Shown: positions 8,345 through 16,206 of the stretch, piece by piece
Numbering within the stretch: the first letter of the stretch is position 1
Layout: every line of letters starts with the position of its first letter
NCBI GenBank assembly: GCA_965206655.1
Contig: CBDBKC010000037.1
Location: 953,862 to 1,017,861 of the forward strand
Direction: 5' to 3'
Length of the DNA stretch: 64,000 nt
Source: JAPPLB01 sp965206655
GTDB lineage: Bacteria; Acidobacteriota; Terriglobia; Bryobacterales; UBA6623
Notes under the pieces: generated by a model
The model's database searches: none
Seen by the model: the letters and a program-made list of their open reading frames with translations, nothing else
Told to the model about the DNA's origin: nothing
Made by a program: the position numbers and the translations under genes

Positions 8345-8475
8345 TCCCTAACAAGGTCCGCTAATGGGTCATCGCTCTTGGCCCAATCGCTGCGAGCGTG
8401 GATCTGCCTTAGGCGTTCGAGCGTCTTCTGAGGCCCGTCGGATTCCAGTAACACGAAGTCGTGAATTCTAAAGCT
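8214..8475. repeat. tandem duplication, copy 2 (262 bp)
   Basis: Second copy of the unit at 7940-8213, lacking the two 6-bp blocks. This copy contains the authentic 3' end of the intact partner gene. Confidence 0.9.
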
Positions 8476-9075
8476 CCTCATTACCCATTTGCCATCAGTG
8501 TCACGATGCCATCGACCGAGTCCGCTTACTCGGACCGCTTTCTCATACAGATAGTCTCGCATCTTTATGGCATCGACTCTCTTTATCTCACAGATGGCGA
8601 TACTTCCATCGGTATCCTGCAAGTGGACCCAACATGGATCATTGTGGCCACCGATCTGAACCGGAATACCATCTAGCATTCCATGCTCACTGATCGGACC
8701 CACCATAGGGAATTGCTTCTTGAGCCGTCCTGGAAACGTAATTACCTTGCCTCCCTCGGGCTCGATTACATCGCCCACTGCGTTGTCCTCACGCAGAAGA
8801 TTATCAATCGCTTCGCAGGCGTCCGCAGAGTCTCTCGGGCCAATGTGCTTCTTGGTTGCCCTGACACGCTCGCGCACCTTGGGTTCATCCTGTGGCTCCA
8901 CTTGCGATACCAGAACAGCACTCCCGCCCTCGAGGTGAGAGAAGTGGACGCTCGATCGGTGTCCCAAGAGCGCCGCAAAATGGTGCATGTACTCCGCTAA
9001 CCTGGACATCGGGATGGTCACTGGGGTGTAGTTGCCGTCGATGGACAGGCGATACTCCCTTGGCTTGAGCTTCAT
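8341..9075 (-). CDS. uncharacterised 244-aa partner of the PIN nuclease
   Basis: The start at 9075 is chosen for the strong ribosome site GAGGAGGG eight bases upstream; the frame is open 14 codons further but without such a site. The protein begins MKLKPREYRLSIDGNYT. Features are an N-terminal segment IPMSRLAEYMHHFAALLG followed by SVHFSHLEGGSAVLV, a basic/acidic helix (VRERVRATKKHIGPRDS), a central EDNAVGDVIEPEGGKVITFPG and a C-terminal beta-rich part (VHLDTDG-like, KMRDYLYEKAVRVSG). No transmembrane segment, no Walker or helix-turn-helix motif is visible. From memory, similar proteins of this size are found beside PIN proteins elsewhere, but no function is known to me. It is coupled to the PIN gene (TGA overlapping TTG), so it may be antitoxin, regulator or partner subunit. 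Confidence 0.7.
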   Translation of the reverse strand: MKLKPREYRLSIDGNYTPVTIPMSRLAEYMHHFAALLGHRSSVHFSHLEGGSAVLVSQVEPQDEPKVRERVRATKKHIGPRDSADACEAIDNLLREDNAVGDVIEPEGGKVITFPGRLKKQFPMVGPISEHGMLDGIPVQIGGHNDPCWVHLQDTDGSIAICEIKRVDAIKMRDYLYEKAVRVSGLGRWHRDTDGKWVMRSFRIHDFVLLESDGPQKTLERLRQIHARSDWAKSDDPLADLVRD

Positions 9076-9159
9076 GGCGGCCCTCCTCGTGATACACTTC
9101 GAGTAGGCCGTTGGCATCCCGCGCTCGCACCGCCGATGCTAACAGTTGTCCAATTCAGT

Positions 9160-9188
9160 AGCCGTGACTTGCTCACGGCTTTTTCTTT
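9160..9188 (+). terminator. intrinsic-terminator-like hairpin
   Basis: AGCCGTGA and TCACGGCT form a perfect 8-bp stem with a 5-base loop, followed by TTTTTCTTT on the plus strand. No plus-strand gene ends here: the flanks are the start of the minus-strand partner gene and the end of a minus-strand transposase remnant. It may be a leftover of a lost gene or mobile element. Confidence 0.5.
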
Positions 9189-9192
9189 GGCT

Positions 9193-9617
9193 TTAGCGCC
9201 GCGACAATGAGTCCCGGTACGTGAGCCGCTTTCCCTCGGTACCTTCAACTGCAAGTATGGCACGCTCGGCATCGGTGACGTCCCGAGCATTGTACCTAAA
9301 GTCGAACTCGCTCAGGTAGCAATGGACGTGCTTCCGGTTAACGTAATGATACGTCCCGTAGCTGCCCTCTTGAGGATGCTGAAGCAGCCCTCAACCGTGT
9401 TGGTCGTGACCGTCTCGCCGCCCTCTGTTCGTTTGACGTATTCCTTGGCGGAGTGGTTCACCGAATCGTGTGCGCCGAACCCCTTCCCGATGAAGTAGTA
9501 GACTACGGCTTCGTCAATGTTCAGCGTCGCGCCGCTTTCGATGTGATCTGTCAGGGCGGGCTTCAGATTATTAACCGTCACACGCTCTACCGGGAAGGAT
9601 CGCACCTTGCCGACACC
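9193..9617 (-). pseudogene. ISXO2-type (IS1595 family) transposase remnant, frameshifted
   Basis: The first part (to about 9352) reads GKVRSFPVERV, IDEAVVYYFIGKGF, HSAKEYVKR and TNTVEGCFSILKRA, the later half of an ISXO2-like DDE transposase. The frame then shifts by one base, and the next frame continues YHYVNRKHVHCYLSEFDFRYN to a TAA at 9193, the conserved C-terminus. The N-terminal zinc ribbon and the first catalytic Asp are missing; the 5' end is cut just before the YbaK gene. No terminal repeats were seen. It is a dead relic, not related at copy level to the ISXO2-type element at 60475-61510. Confidence 0.85.
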
Positions 9618-9644
9618 CCGTACTTGTAGGCTGGGAGGTCTGAG

Positions 9645-10133
9645 ATGATCTCGACCGATTCGGTCTTGGAAAACATTCGCGCCCTGCTAGCCGAGGCGGG
9701 GATTGAATATCGCGAACTTCATCACGAGCCGACGCGTACGTCGGAAGACTCGGCACGGGTTCGAGGGGAAGAGCTGCGTGTGGGCGGCAAGGCGCTGCTG
9801 ATGAAGGTAGGCGGTGAGTTCAAGCTCTTCGTGCTGAGCGCGGCCTTACGCGTCGACTCGCAGACCATCCGCGCCCACTTCGGGACTCGGAAGACTCGGT
9901 TTGCGAGTGGCGATGAGTTGCGCGAACTGACCGGGCTGGTGCCTGGATCTATTCCTCCCTTTGGACGGCCGATTCTGCCTTTCGATTTGTATGTGGATGA
10001 ATCCATCACCGAGAACGACCGGATAGCGTTCAACGCGGGCTCGTTGACGGATTCGATGTTTCTGAGAGTTGAAGACTACTTGGCGGTTGCGCGTCCGGAG
10101 GTGTTGCGGTTTGGGTGCGGGGCACAGGAGTAG
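9645..10133 (+). CDS. YbaK/EbsC-family aminoacyl-tRNA deacylase
   Basis: 162 aa, close to the family length. The fold signature is present: HHEPTRTSEDSARVRG, the lysine in GGKALLMKVGGEFKLFVLSA, and GLVPGSIPPFG near residues 100-110, where the conserved GxxPG loop sits. Proteins of this family hydrolyse mischarged tRNAs (Cys-tRNAPro, Ala-tRNAPro and others); the exact substrate cannot be read from sequence. The start ATG at 9645 has GGGAGG six bases upstream. It stands alone between a transposase relic and convergent pyrD. Confidence 0.85.
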   Translation: MISTDSVLENIRALLAEAGIEYRELHHEPTRTSEDSARVRGEELRVGGKALLMKVGGEFKLFVLSAALRVDSQTIRAHFGTRKTRFASGDELRELTGLVPGSIPPFGRPILPFDLYVDESITENDRIAFNAGSLTDSMFLRVEDYLAVARPEVLRFGCGAQE

Positions 10134-10185
10134 TGGGGGTTTGACGTGGCCGGAATCGCTGTTACGCGTGCCGGAACACGTAGAT

Positions 10186-11106
10186 TTATCCGTTCAACTT
10201 GAGAGTTCCCACCAGATCCCGTGCGGATGGTACGCCTTCCGTGTCAAGCCATTGCGAGAACTCACTGACGAGCCGTTGCGGAGTCTCAGGATCCCAGAAT
10301 GTGGCGGTCCCGACTTGTATCGCGCCGGCGCCGCAGATGAGAAACTCCGCGACATCCTCTCCACTTGCTATGCCGCCAAGCCCGATGACCGGGACTTTGA
10401 CCGCCTGCGAGACCTGATACACCATGCCGAGCGCGATGGGTTTGATAGCGGGGCCGGAGAGGCCGCCAAAGTTGGCGCCGAGGCGGGGGCGTCGAGTGCT
10501 CGCGTCGACAGCGAATCCCACCAAGGTGTTGACCAGAGAGATCGCGTCGGCGCCGGCTTGCTCGGCAGCGCGCGCCATAACAGCAACGTTGGTGACATTG
10601 GGCGAGAGCTTCACAATAAGAGGCCGCTTGCGAACAGCCTGCCGCGCCATCCCGACGACTTCAGCGAGCAAACTCGGATCAGAAGCGAACTGCATGCCGC
10701 CCTGTTTCGTATTCGGACAGGAAACGTTCAGTTCATACCCGGCGAGGCCGTCGGCGTCTTCGAGGATGCGCAGGACTTCGACGTAGTCCTCGGGCGCGTA
10801 GCCGAAGACGTTCGCGAAGACGGCGGTGTCGAGCGCCGCAAGCTTCGGTAGCTTCTCGGCCACGAAGGCCTTTACACCGACGTTCTGGAGGCCGATCGAG
10901 TTCAACATTCCCGAGGCGGTTTCGACCACTCGTGGCGGAGCATTGCCTTCGATGGGTTCACGGGAAAGGCCCTTCACCACAAACCCACCCAGGACGTTCA
11001 GATCGAGGATCTCGGCGAATTCGAGTCCGTAGCCGAACGTGCCGCTTGAGGCGATGATGGGGTTCTTGAGGCGGATGCCGCGGATTTCCGTTGCGAGGTC
11101 GGGCAC
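10186..11106 (-). CDS. pyrD: dihydroorotate dehydrogenase, class 1B catalytic subunit
   Basis: 306 aa. It oxidises dihydroorotate to orotate in pyrimidine synthesis, in the cytosol. Family motifs: NPIIASSGTFGYG at the N-terminus, GMLNSIGLQNVG, ELNVSCPNTKQGG with the catalytic base Cys of class 1 enzymes, VKLSPNV with the active-site Lys, and GLGGIASGEDVAEF for FMN phosphate binding. Cys rather than Ser places it in class 1. The 1B type normally works with PyrK, which is not in the window. The GTG start lies 6 bases after the stop of the phosphatase-like gene upstream, with no clear ribosome site, so coupling is likely. Confidence 0.9.
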   Translation of the reverse strand: MPDLATEIRGIRLKNPIIASSGTFGYGLEFAEILDLNVLGGFVVKGLSREPIEGNAPPRVVETASGMLNSIGLQNVGVKAFVAEKLPKLAALDTAVFANVFGYAPEDYVEVLRILEDADGLAGYELNVSCPNTKQGGMQFASDPSLLAEVVGMARQAVRKRPLIVKLSPNVTNVAVMARAAEQAGADAISLVNTLVGFAVDASTRRPRLGANFGGLSGPAIKPIALGMVYQVSQAVKVPVIGLGGIASGEDVAEFLICGAGAIQVGTATFWDPETPQRLVSEFSQWLDTEGVPSARDLVGTLKLNG

Positions 11107-11112
11107 GTTGAT

Positions 11113-12738
11113 TCAAGGAGAAGGAGGAACAGGGCCTACGAGATCGGGCTCGATGAACTCGGGCCGTTTTCTCGGCAAGAGCGCGTCGGCTAGAACTTTA
11201 CCCGTGGCCAAGGTGGGCGAAGAGATGCCCAGCCAGGCGCACAAAGTCGGCGCTATATCCACGGCGTTCGCAATCCGGCTGTACTGGCCTCGACGGAACC
11301 CTGGCCCGTAGAAGATGAGGGGCACGTCGGTGTCGTAGCGGTAGAAAGATCCGGGAGCCGTGCCGCGCCCAGCGCCGAAATCTTCGGTGAAGTAGGGGTC
11401 GTAGATGAGGGCGAGATCCCCGGCGCGCTTCGGAAACCAACTGTTCCGCACTCGGTCGGCGCCGGGATCGCTGTCGAGACCCGCCTCGGGGGCGTAGAAG
11501 CCGGCTATGCCGGGGACGCTCCGCGCCGCTTCCCCGGCTATACGCAGGACGGCCACCCGCCGCCCGCCGGCGGTTCCCCATGACGTGTCGCTGAGGTACA
11601 CGTACGGGTAGACAAACTTCTCAACGAATGCTTCCCGTCCGAATGATTGAGCCAGAGCCGCGTTGATCGCTTCAACGACCTCCTGGCCCCGTATTCTGCC
11701 GGCGGCCAGTCCGCTTTCCGTTAGATCCTCCGGAAGGGGGCCGATACCGTGAGCGGCGGTGAAAACAATCCCGACATTGTCGAGCCCGACGCGCTGATCG
11801 AGTTCGCCGAAGAATGCGCCCAGCATGCGGTCGAGACGCAGCACCATGTCCCGCATGAGCGGCGAGTAGGCGCCGGTTTCGATGGCTAGGTGTGCCGGTG
11901 CGCTGATGTTGACGATCAGCAAGTCGGGATAGTCTCCCTGCCCCAGGCCTTCGGATTCGACCGCTTGCAGGGCGAACGCGAGCGTATCACTCGCCGCGAA
12001 CGGAGATGATCGATAGAGCGCGGGCAGAGCGTCTCCGCTTTCCATGACCCGCAAGGCAGGCGCCTCGGGCGGCTGCCCCAACGCCCGCCACTGTTTGCCC
12101 TGCGCCCGGATCGCGCCATGAAGGGCGTTGAAGCCGTCGACCCAGCCGGGAAGGGTTTGGCGATAGTATCTCGAGGTGCCGAAAATGCCGTCGGCAACCA
12201 TCCAATACGCGCCAATGGGGCGTCGGCCTGCCTGCAAGACCGCGCCCTCCGAGCGACCCGAAACCGCCAAGACCCGTGAGCGTCCATGGGTTGCGAGGCG
12301 CAATTCGTCGGCGAAGGTCGAGCCGACCAACCGACGCGGCGATTGGAACGGAAGGCGGGTGAGGGAGTCGACGCTACGCACGATCCTTTTTTCACTCGCT
12401 TCGTACCAGCGGTCGGCAACGATGCCATGCATCGCGGGGTAAGCCCCGGTCGCAAGCGTGGCGGTGTTGGGTCCGGCCAGAGTCGTGAGGTGATCGTAGC
12501 GCGTGGTCGGGAATACGGCCCCGTCCGTCAACAGGCGTCCGAAACCTCCGACACTGAAGTTGTCTTCATAAAGCTGGAGATAGTCGGCCCGGAACTGCTC
12601 GCAGACGATGAGGACGATCAACGACGGAGGCGAGGCGGCCACGGGCGCCGCCGGCGAAAGCGCAAACAGTGCGATGGCAACACCCCACAAGCCGCCAGAG
12701 GCCCGTTGGCGCCGCTTCAGCTTCGAATTCCCGGTCAC
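11113..12738 (-). CDS. exported alkaline-phosphatase-superfamily protein with degenerate metal site
   Basis: 541 aa, GTG start, signal peptide (VAIALFALSPAAPVAA). The overall pattern follows PafA/PhoK-type phosphatases of the type I phosphodiesterase family: GGFGRLLTDGAVFPTTRYDHLTT, ATGAYPAMHGIVADRWY, AYWMVADGIFGTSRYY, LPGWVDGFN, and a C-terminal NAVDIAPTLCAWLGI. The usual zinc ligands are changed: the first DQ is EQ (VCEQFRADY), the D-x3-H site reads NISAPAHLA, the ADH site reads TAAHG, and THGS near the end reads TAPGS. KDR of the active site reads GRSE. The protein is therefore probably non-hydrolytic or uses altered chemistry. It is upstream of and adjacent to pyrD on the same strand. Confidence 0.75.
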   Translation of the reverse strand: MTGNSKLKRRQRASGGLWGVAIALFALSPAAPVAASPPSLIVLIVCEQFRADYLQLYEDNFSVGGFGRLLTDGAVFPTTRYDHLTTLAGPNTATLATGAYPAMHGIVADRWYEASEKRIVRSVDSLTRLPFQSPRRLVGSTFADELRLATHGRSRVLAVSGRSEGAVLQAGRRPIGAYWMVADGIFGTSRYYRQTLPGWVDGFNALHGAIRAQGKQWRALGQPPEAPALRVMESGDALPALYRSSPFAASDTLAFALQAVESEGLGQGDYPDLLIVNISAPAHLAIETGAYSPLMRDMVLRLDRMLGAFFGELDQRVGLDNVGIVFTAAHGIGPLPEDLTESGLAAGRIRGQEVVEAINAALAQSFGREAFVEKFVYPYVYLSDTSWGTAGGRRVAVLRIAGEAARSVPGIAGFYAPEAGLDSDPGADRVRNSWFPKRAGDLALIYDPYFTEDFGAGRGTAPGSFYRYDTDVPLIFYGPGFRRGQYSRIANAVDIAPTLCAWLGISSPTLATGKVLADALLPRKRPEFIEPDLVGPVPPSP

Positions 12739-13003
12739 GTGAGGTTGAGTGTATCAGAGGCTCTTTGAAGAGCGGCCTTCGGAACAGCCTGCCCGGCTGA
12801 GAGGGACCGAGCCACTGCCCGCGCGCGCTCATATTCGTCTTGTATTGGACAAGACGCGACCCACCCGCTCCGTCCGATTGTGTAAACTACAGTTCTTACG
12901 CCTCTCTTCAGAAGAACCACCGAGCGGCTCCATCCGCCCTCCGGAGAAGCACCCTGTTCTTCTGTTTTCGAAGACGAAATCCTAATATCTGGAGTAACTT
13001 TTC

Positions 13004-14323
13004 GTGTCAGTGCGAGAAACCCCTAACATCGCGCCCGCCGAGGGCAAACTTGGAGTGCTGCTGCCCGGTATGGGCGCCGTCAGCACGACGTTCATAGCCG
13101 GCGTGGAAGCCATTAAGAAGGGTAAGGCGGCGCCGATCGGTTCACTCACCCAAATCGGCCGCGTGCGGCTCGGCAAGCGCACCGATGATCGTAATCCCCT
13201 GATCAAAGAGCTGGTCCCGCTCGCTGACATGAACAACCTCGCCTACGGCGGTTGGGATATCTATAAGGACAACTGCTATGACGCGGCGGTCAACGCGGGT
13301 GTCTTGCAGCGCGATCTGCTTGACGGCGTCAAGGACGAGATGGAAGCGATCACGCCCATGCCGGCGGTGTTCGAACACCGTTATGTGACGCGCATCGACG
13401 GACCGAACATCAAAAAGGGTGCTAACAAGATGGAGTTGGCCGAAGCCCTGATCGACGATATCCGCGGCTTCAAAGAGCGCACGGGCGTCGCGCGCGCCGT
13501 CATGGTGTGGTGCGGTTCCACCGAGATCTACCAGAAACCCAGCGCTGTGCATCAAGACATCACGGCGTTCGAGAAAGGCTTGGCGGAGAACAATGCGGAA
13601 ATCGCCCCCAGCCAGATCTATGCGTACGCCGCGCTGAAGTCGGACGTGCCGTTCGCGAACGGCGCGCCGAACCTGACTGTCGACATCCCAGTGATGATCG
13701 AGCTCGCCAAGACTCAGGGTCTGCCGATCGCCGGCAAGGATTATAAGACAGGCCAAACGTTCATCAAGACGCTGCTGGCCCCCGGCCTGAAAACCCGGCT
13801 GCTCGGGCTGGACGGCTGGTTCTCGACCAATATTCTCGGTAACCGCGACGGCGAAGTGCTCGACGACCCGGACTCGTTCAAGACAAAGGAAGAGAGCAAG
13901 CTTTCCGCGTTGGATGTGATTCTTCAACCGAAGCTGTACCCCGACCTGTACGGGAACTTCGACCACAAGGTGAGGATCAACTACTATCCGCCCCGCGGCG
14001 ACAACAAAGAGGGCTGGGACAACATCGACATCTTCGGATGGCTCGGTTACCAGATGCAGATCAAGATCAATTTTCTGTGCCGCGATTCCATCCTCGCCGC
14101 GCCCCTGGTCTTGGACCTGGCGTTGTTCATGGATTTGGCGCACCGCACCGGTATGTCGGGAATTCAGGAGTGGCTTTCGTTCTACTTCAAGTCGCCGATG
14201 GCTGCCCCGGGCCTGTATTCCGAGCACGACATCTTCATCCAGTTGATGAAGCTCAAGAATACGTTGCGCTGGATGAAGGGCGAAGACCTCATCACCCACC
14301 TTGGCCTTGAGTACTACGACTAG
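13004..14323 (+). CDS. ino1: inositol-3-phosphate synthase
   Basis: 439 aa, GTG start with GGAG nine bases upstream. It converts glucose 6-phosphate to inositol 3-phosphate with bound NAD. Supporting motifs are an N-terminal Rossmann glycine loop (LGVLLPGMGAVSTTF), MVWCGSTEIY, ALKSDVPFANGAPN, GLDGWFSTNILGNRDG and KVRINYYPPRGDNKEGWDNID, all characteristic of the myo-inositol-1-phosphate synthase family. The length fits the long bacterial form. In this setting inositol could serve phospholipids or compatible solutes. The next gene, an SDR, overlaps its 3' end, so both are probably co-transcribed. The divergent spacer upstream (12739-13003) has no promoter I trust. Confidence 0.9.
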   Translation: MSVRETPNIAPAEGKLGVLLPGMGAVSTTFIAGVEAIKKGKAAPIGSLTQIGRVRLGKRTDDRNPLIKELVPLADMNNLAYGGWDIYKDNCYDAAVNAGVLQRDLLDGVKDEMEAITPMPAVFEHRYVTRIDGPNIKKGANKMELAEALIDDIRGFKERTGVARAVMVWCGSTEIYQKPSAVHQDITAFEKGLAENNAEIAPSQIYAYAALKSDVPFANGAPNLTVDIPVMIELAKTQGLPIAGKDYKTGQTFIKTLLAPGLKTRLLGLDGWFSTNILGNRDGEVLDDPDSFKTKEESKLSALDVILQPKLYPDLYGNFDHKVRINYYPPRGDNKEGWDNIDIFGWLGYQMQIKINFLCRDSILAAPLVLDLALFMDLAHRTGMSGIQEWLSFYFKSPMAAPGLYSEHDIFIQLMKLKNTLRWMKGEDLITHLGLEYYD

Positions 14324-15305
14324 ACGGCCTGACCAGGCCCTCGTTATCGGGGGCACGCTCTTCATCGGACGCGCGCTTGTGCGCCGTTTACTCGCGCGGG
14401 GCGACCAGGTCACGATCCTCCACCGTGGCACGCACAATCCGTTCGCACGAAAGACGGAAGAGATTCACTGCGACCGAAACGACCCCGCCGCAGTCGCGGA
14501 AAAACTAGGAGGCACGCAGTTCGATGTCGTCTACGACAACGTCTACGATTGGCAACGCGGCACCACCGCCGAGCAAGTCAGGTCGGCGGCATGGGCTTGC
14601 CGGGATGGGCTTCGCCGCTACGTCTTCACATCCAGCGTCGCAGCCTACGGCGCCGGCCTCAATCACTCTGAAGACGACCCCCTCGCGCCGTCCGACCACC
14701 CGGAGGATTACGTCCGCAACAAAGCCGAGACGGAACGCATGCTCTTCGGCCTCCATCGCGAGAATGGATTCCCCGCGGCTACGCTCCGTCCACCTTACGT
14801 CTACGGACCCGAGAATCCCTTTTACCGCGAGGCTTTCTTTTGGGACCGCCTGCTCGCGGATCGCCCGATCCTGCTTCCCAACCAGGGCGAACGTCTGATG
14901 CAGTTCGTCTTGGCCGACGACCTGGCGCGAGCCGCAATTCTAGCTGCCGACACGGATCGAGCCTCGGGCCGCGCCTACAACATCGCTCACGAATCTCCGA
15001 TCACCCAGCGCGCCCTGGTCGAAGCACTGGCAGCCGCTGCGGGCAAACAGGCCGAGCTTGTTGCGGCGCCGCGCGAGCGATTGATCGAGCTCGGAGGTAA
15101 CGTGTTCGAGCCGCCCTTCTATTTCGGGCAGTACTTCGACATGCCGCCCATCACCCAGAACACATCTCGGGCGCGTGAGGAATTGGGTTTCGAGCCTACG
15201 TCCTGGGAGGAAGGGCGGCGGCGGAGCTTTACATGGTACCGGGCGCAAGAGCACCCACCCGCGGACTTCTCATTCGACGACAGAGTACTTGAAGCATTGT
15301 CGTAG
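14301..15305 (+). CDS. NAD-dependent epimerase/dehydratase (extended SDR)
   Basis: 334 aa from a TTG start that overlaps the 3' end of ino1; a second TTG at 14307 is equally possible. It has a Rossmann loop GGTLFIGRALVRRLL (G-x2-x-x-G type of atypical extended SDRs), the serine in VFTSSVAAYG, and the catalytic Tyr-Lys in EDYVRNKAE. A substrate-binding segment LRPPYVYGPENPF follows. These enzymes act on nucleotide sugars or isoflavone-like substrates; the substrate is not evident. Overlap with ino1 suggests a shared transcript, but a sugar or inositol role is only inference. Confidence 0.8.
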   Translation: MALSTTTRRPDQALVIGGTLFIGRALVRRLLARGDQVTILHRGTHNPFARKTEEIHCDRNDPAAVAEKLGGTQFDVVYDNVYDWQRGTTAEQVRSAAWACRDGLRRYVFTSSVAAYGAGLNHSEDDPLAPSDHPEDYVRNKAETERMLFGLHRENGFPAATLRPPYVYGPENPFYREAFFWDRLLADRPILLPNQGERLMQFVLADDLARAAILAADTDRASGRAYNIAHESPITQRALVEALAAAAGKQAELVAAPRERLIELGGNVFEPPFYFGQYFDMPPITQNTSRAREELGFEPTSWEEGRRRSFTWYRAQEHPPADFSFDDRVLEALS

Positions 15306-15316
15306 CTACGAGCAAA

Positions 15317-15332
15317 TGTACTATTTAGTACA
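15317..15332. promoter_or_regulatory. perfect palindrome in the spacer before bacterioferritin
   Basis: TGTACTATTTAGTACA: a 7-bp perfect inverted repeat around two bases, 12 bases after the SDR stop and about 220 bases before the bfr start. The symmetry and size suit a dimeric repressor site. No T-tract follows, so it is not a terminator. The cognate regulator is unknown. Confidence 0.35.
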
Positions 15333-15551
15333 CGTGCCCTATCGGACACGCTAGGTGCAACGCGGTTGCGTTCGGTGTTCGTGCGGATCATCCATGGCGT
15401 TCCACGCCCATCTGCCATGCAATCCACTTGCATCGCGCGGGGGGAACAAGCCGAGACGAGGCGCCACAGCCGGCATCCGTTTTGACAAGACCACCGCGCG
15501 AACGATACAAAGAGTACTTCGCAATTCGGACCAGGAGCAGGAAAGGAACAC

Positions 15552-16034
15552 ATGAAAGGCGATCCCAAAGTCATCGAGTGCCTCAAGGAGGCGCTTCAAG
15601 GGGAGTTAACGGCGATCAGCCAATACTTTCTGCATGCGGAGATGTGTGAGAACTGGGGCTACGTAGCGCTAGCTAAATACATGAAGGTAGAGTCGATCGA
15701 AGAGATGCGACACGCCGAGGCTCTCATCGAGCGCATCCTATTTCTCGACAGCATCCCGAACCTGCGCGAGATGTTTCCCCTTCGGATTGGCAAAGACGTC
15801 AAGGCCCAGTTCGAAAACGACCTCGCTCTGGAACTCGAAGCCGTGCCGCGGCTCAACAACGCCATCAATGTCGCTGTGGAGATGAAGGATAACGGTTCCC
15901 GCGATCTATTCGAAAAGATCCTGGTCGACGAAGAGAAGCACGTCGACTGGCTCGAAGCCCAGCTCGACATGATCGACCAAATGGGCATCGGCGTCTACCT
16001 CTCCCAGCAGATGGGCGAAGAAGAAGGCGGCTAA
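15552..16034 (+). CDS. bfr: bacterioferritin
   Basis: 160 aa, usual length. It stores iron as a 24-mer shell with a di-iron ferroxidase centre and heme between subunits. The ferroxidase ligands are in place: Glu18 (LQGELTAISQYF), Glu51 and His54 (EEMRHAE), a Glu in LALELEA, and Glu/His in DEEKHVDWL. Met in EEMRHAE is the heme-ligand Met52 of the E. coli protein, so heme binding is expected. ATG has AGGAAAGG upstream. It is monocistronic as far as can be seen, with a palindrome at 15317-15332 as candidate control site. Confidence 0.95.
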   Translation: MKGDPKVIECLKEALQGELTAISQYFLHAEMCENWGYVALAKYMKVESIEEMRHAEALIERILFLDSIPNLREMFPLRIGKDVKAQFENDLALELEAVPRLNNAINVAVEMKDNGSRDLFEKILVDEEKHVDWLEAQLDMIDQMGIGVYLSQQMGEEEGG

Positions 16035-16206
16035 TCTGCCCCAATAAGGGAAAACAGACCGGCTACGTACATTTGTAGGACCCGGTTAAGCAGCAACGCC
16101 GGCCGGCATCCGCTCAACGCTGTAAACGTAGAGAAGCACATCGTCAGCCGCTTGACGATCTGCCGCGGCGGCCGGGTTGTCGCTGCGGTGTGAGCGAGTT
16201 TGGTTG

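Noticed and set aside
13142..14437. 431-codon minus-strand frame opposite inositol-phosphate synthase
   Set aside because: It is a GC-driven antisense shadow with no recognisable protein features.
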